Assembly: GCA_020439605.1 (NCBI GenBank)
Contig: JAGQSI010000121.1
Location: 1 to 5,966 of the forward strand
DNA from: Acidimicrobiales bacterium
GTDB taxonomy: Bacteria > Actinomycetota > Acidimicrobiia > Acidimicrobiales > Iamiaceae
Length of the DNA: 5,966 bases
Direction: 5' to 3'
In this document: one piece after another, positions 5,726 to 5,966 of the stretch
Layout of the letters: each line of letters opens with the position of its first letter
Numbering within the stretch: position 1 is the stretch's first letter
The notes under the pieces: generated by a model
Told to the model about the DNA's origin: nothing
What the model saw: the letters and a program-made list of their open reading frames with translations, nothing else
The model's database searches: none
Program-made: the position numbers and the translations under genes

Positions 5726-5966
5726 CAGAACGCGCTCATTACATGCTTGATCCGGGTGTAGTCCTCGAATCCGTACTTGGACAGGTCCTTGCCTGTACCT
5801 GAATGCTTGAAGCCGCCGTGAGGCATCTCGGCAACTATCGGAATGTGGGTGTTGATCCACACACACCCGAAGTCCAATCGGCGAGATACTCGCATCGCGG
5901 TCGCGTGATCGGTGGTGAACACGCTCGATGCCAGCCCGTACTTCACACCGTTGGCGAGGCGTAGCG
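5725..5966 (-). CDS. Aldehyde dehydrogenase, probable gamma-aminobutyraldehyde dehydrogenase, N-terminal part outside window
   Basis: Only the C-terminal 79 or so residues are present; the frame is open to the right edge, and the nucleophilic Cys and the general-base Glu lie outside. The visible part contains LANGVKYGLASSVFT, followed by the helix with RVSRRLDFG. Then come CVWINTH, the conserved EMPHGGFKHSGTGKD segment, and a C-terminal tail ending YGFEDYTRIKHVM. The WINTH...EMPHGG...GKDLSxYGxEDYT pattern is the one I associate with gamma-aminobutyraldehyde (1-pyrroline) dehydrogenases such as E. coli PatD and its actinobacterial relatives. Those enzymes oxidise 4-aminobutyraldehyde from putrescine to GABA with NAD+. 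Betaine-aldehyde and other omega-amino-aldehyde dehydrogenases share much of this pattern, so the substrate call is moderate. The stop codon shares one base with the ATG of the next gene (TGATG), indicating translational coupling. The product GABA would be the substrate of the gabT gene in this window. Confidence 0.85.
   Translation of the reverse strand, partial: LRLANGVKYGLASSVFTTDHATAMRVSRRLDFGCVWINTHIPIVAEMPHGGFKHSGTGKDLSKYGFEDYTRIKHVMSAF

Noticed and set aside
5726..5866. 47-residue N-terminal extension of the saccharopine-dehydrogenase-like protein
   Set aside because: It would overlap the ALDH C-terminus in another frame and adds no domain. The Rossmann strand begins exactly at the internal ATG, which forms a TGATG junction.

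Overview
The window is gene-dense, fairly GC-rich bacterial DNA that most resembles an actinobacterium. The evidence is the GabT N-terminus ([10 protein letters not shown]... FTHTCFM), a DprE2-like reductase, and an Lpd/E2 pair of actinobacterial character. A lineage such as Acidimicrobiia is possible, but I cannot fix it from the sequence. There are no RNA genes, mobile elements or CRISPR arrays, and no gene-free stretch longer than about 95 bases.

Layout. Positions 1-2304 hold a leftward block, read in the order: a 29-residue membrane micro-protein (2304-2215), dihydrolipoamide dehydrogenase Lpd (2190-775), and the 2-oxoacid dehydrogenase E2 acyltransferase (735 to beyond the left edge). 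Positions 2305-2398 are a short divergent control region. Positions 2399-4521 hold a rightward two-gene unit, a DprE2-like short-chain reductase and the GABA aminotransferase GabT, joined by an ATGA overlap. Positions 4523-5966 hold a second leftward unit that meets gabT tail to tail with one base between the stop codons. In it, the C-terminal part of an aminobutyraldehyde-type aldehyde dehydrogenase is followed, through a TGATG overlap, by a 400-residue saccharopine-dehydrogenase-family oxidoreductase.

Function. Lpd and E2 are core parts of the pyruvate and/or 2-oxoglutarate dehydrogenase machinery. No E1 gene is visible. GabT and the aldehyde dehydrogenase fit amine catabolism: putrescine or polyamine to 4-aminobutyraldehyde to GABA to succinate semialdehyde, or the five-carbon lysine/5-aminovalerate analogue. 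The saccharopine-dehydrogenase-like protein is translationally coupled to the aldehyde dehydrogenase and is the least understood member. It may supply the aldehyde from lysine or from a polyamine-type substrate. The DprE2-like reductase belongs by family to decaprenyl-phosphoryl-arabinose synthesis, a cell-envelope precursor pathway, yet it sits without its usual partner DprE1 and is coupled to gabT.

Most of the window is ordinary metabolism. The items most worth a second look are the micro-protein ahead of lpd, the uncharacterised saccharopine-dehydrogenase-like enzyme in its amine-catabolic setting, and the DprE2-like gene apart from DprE1.
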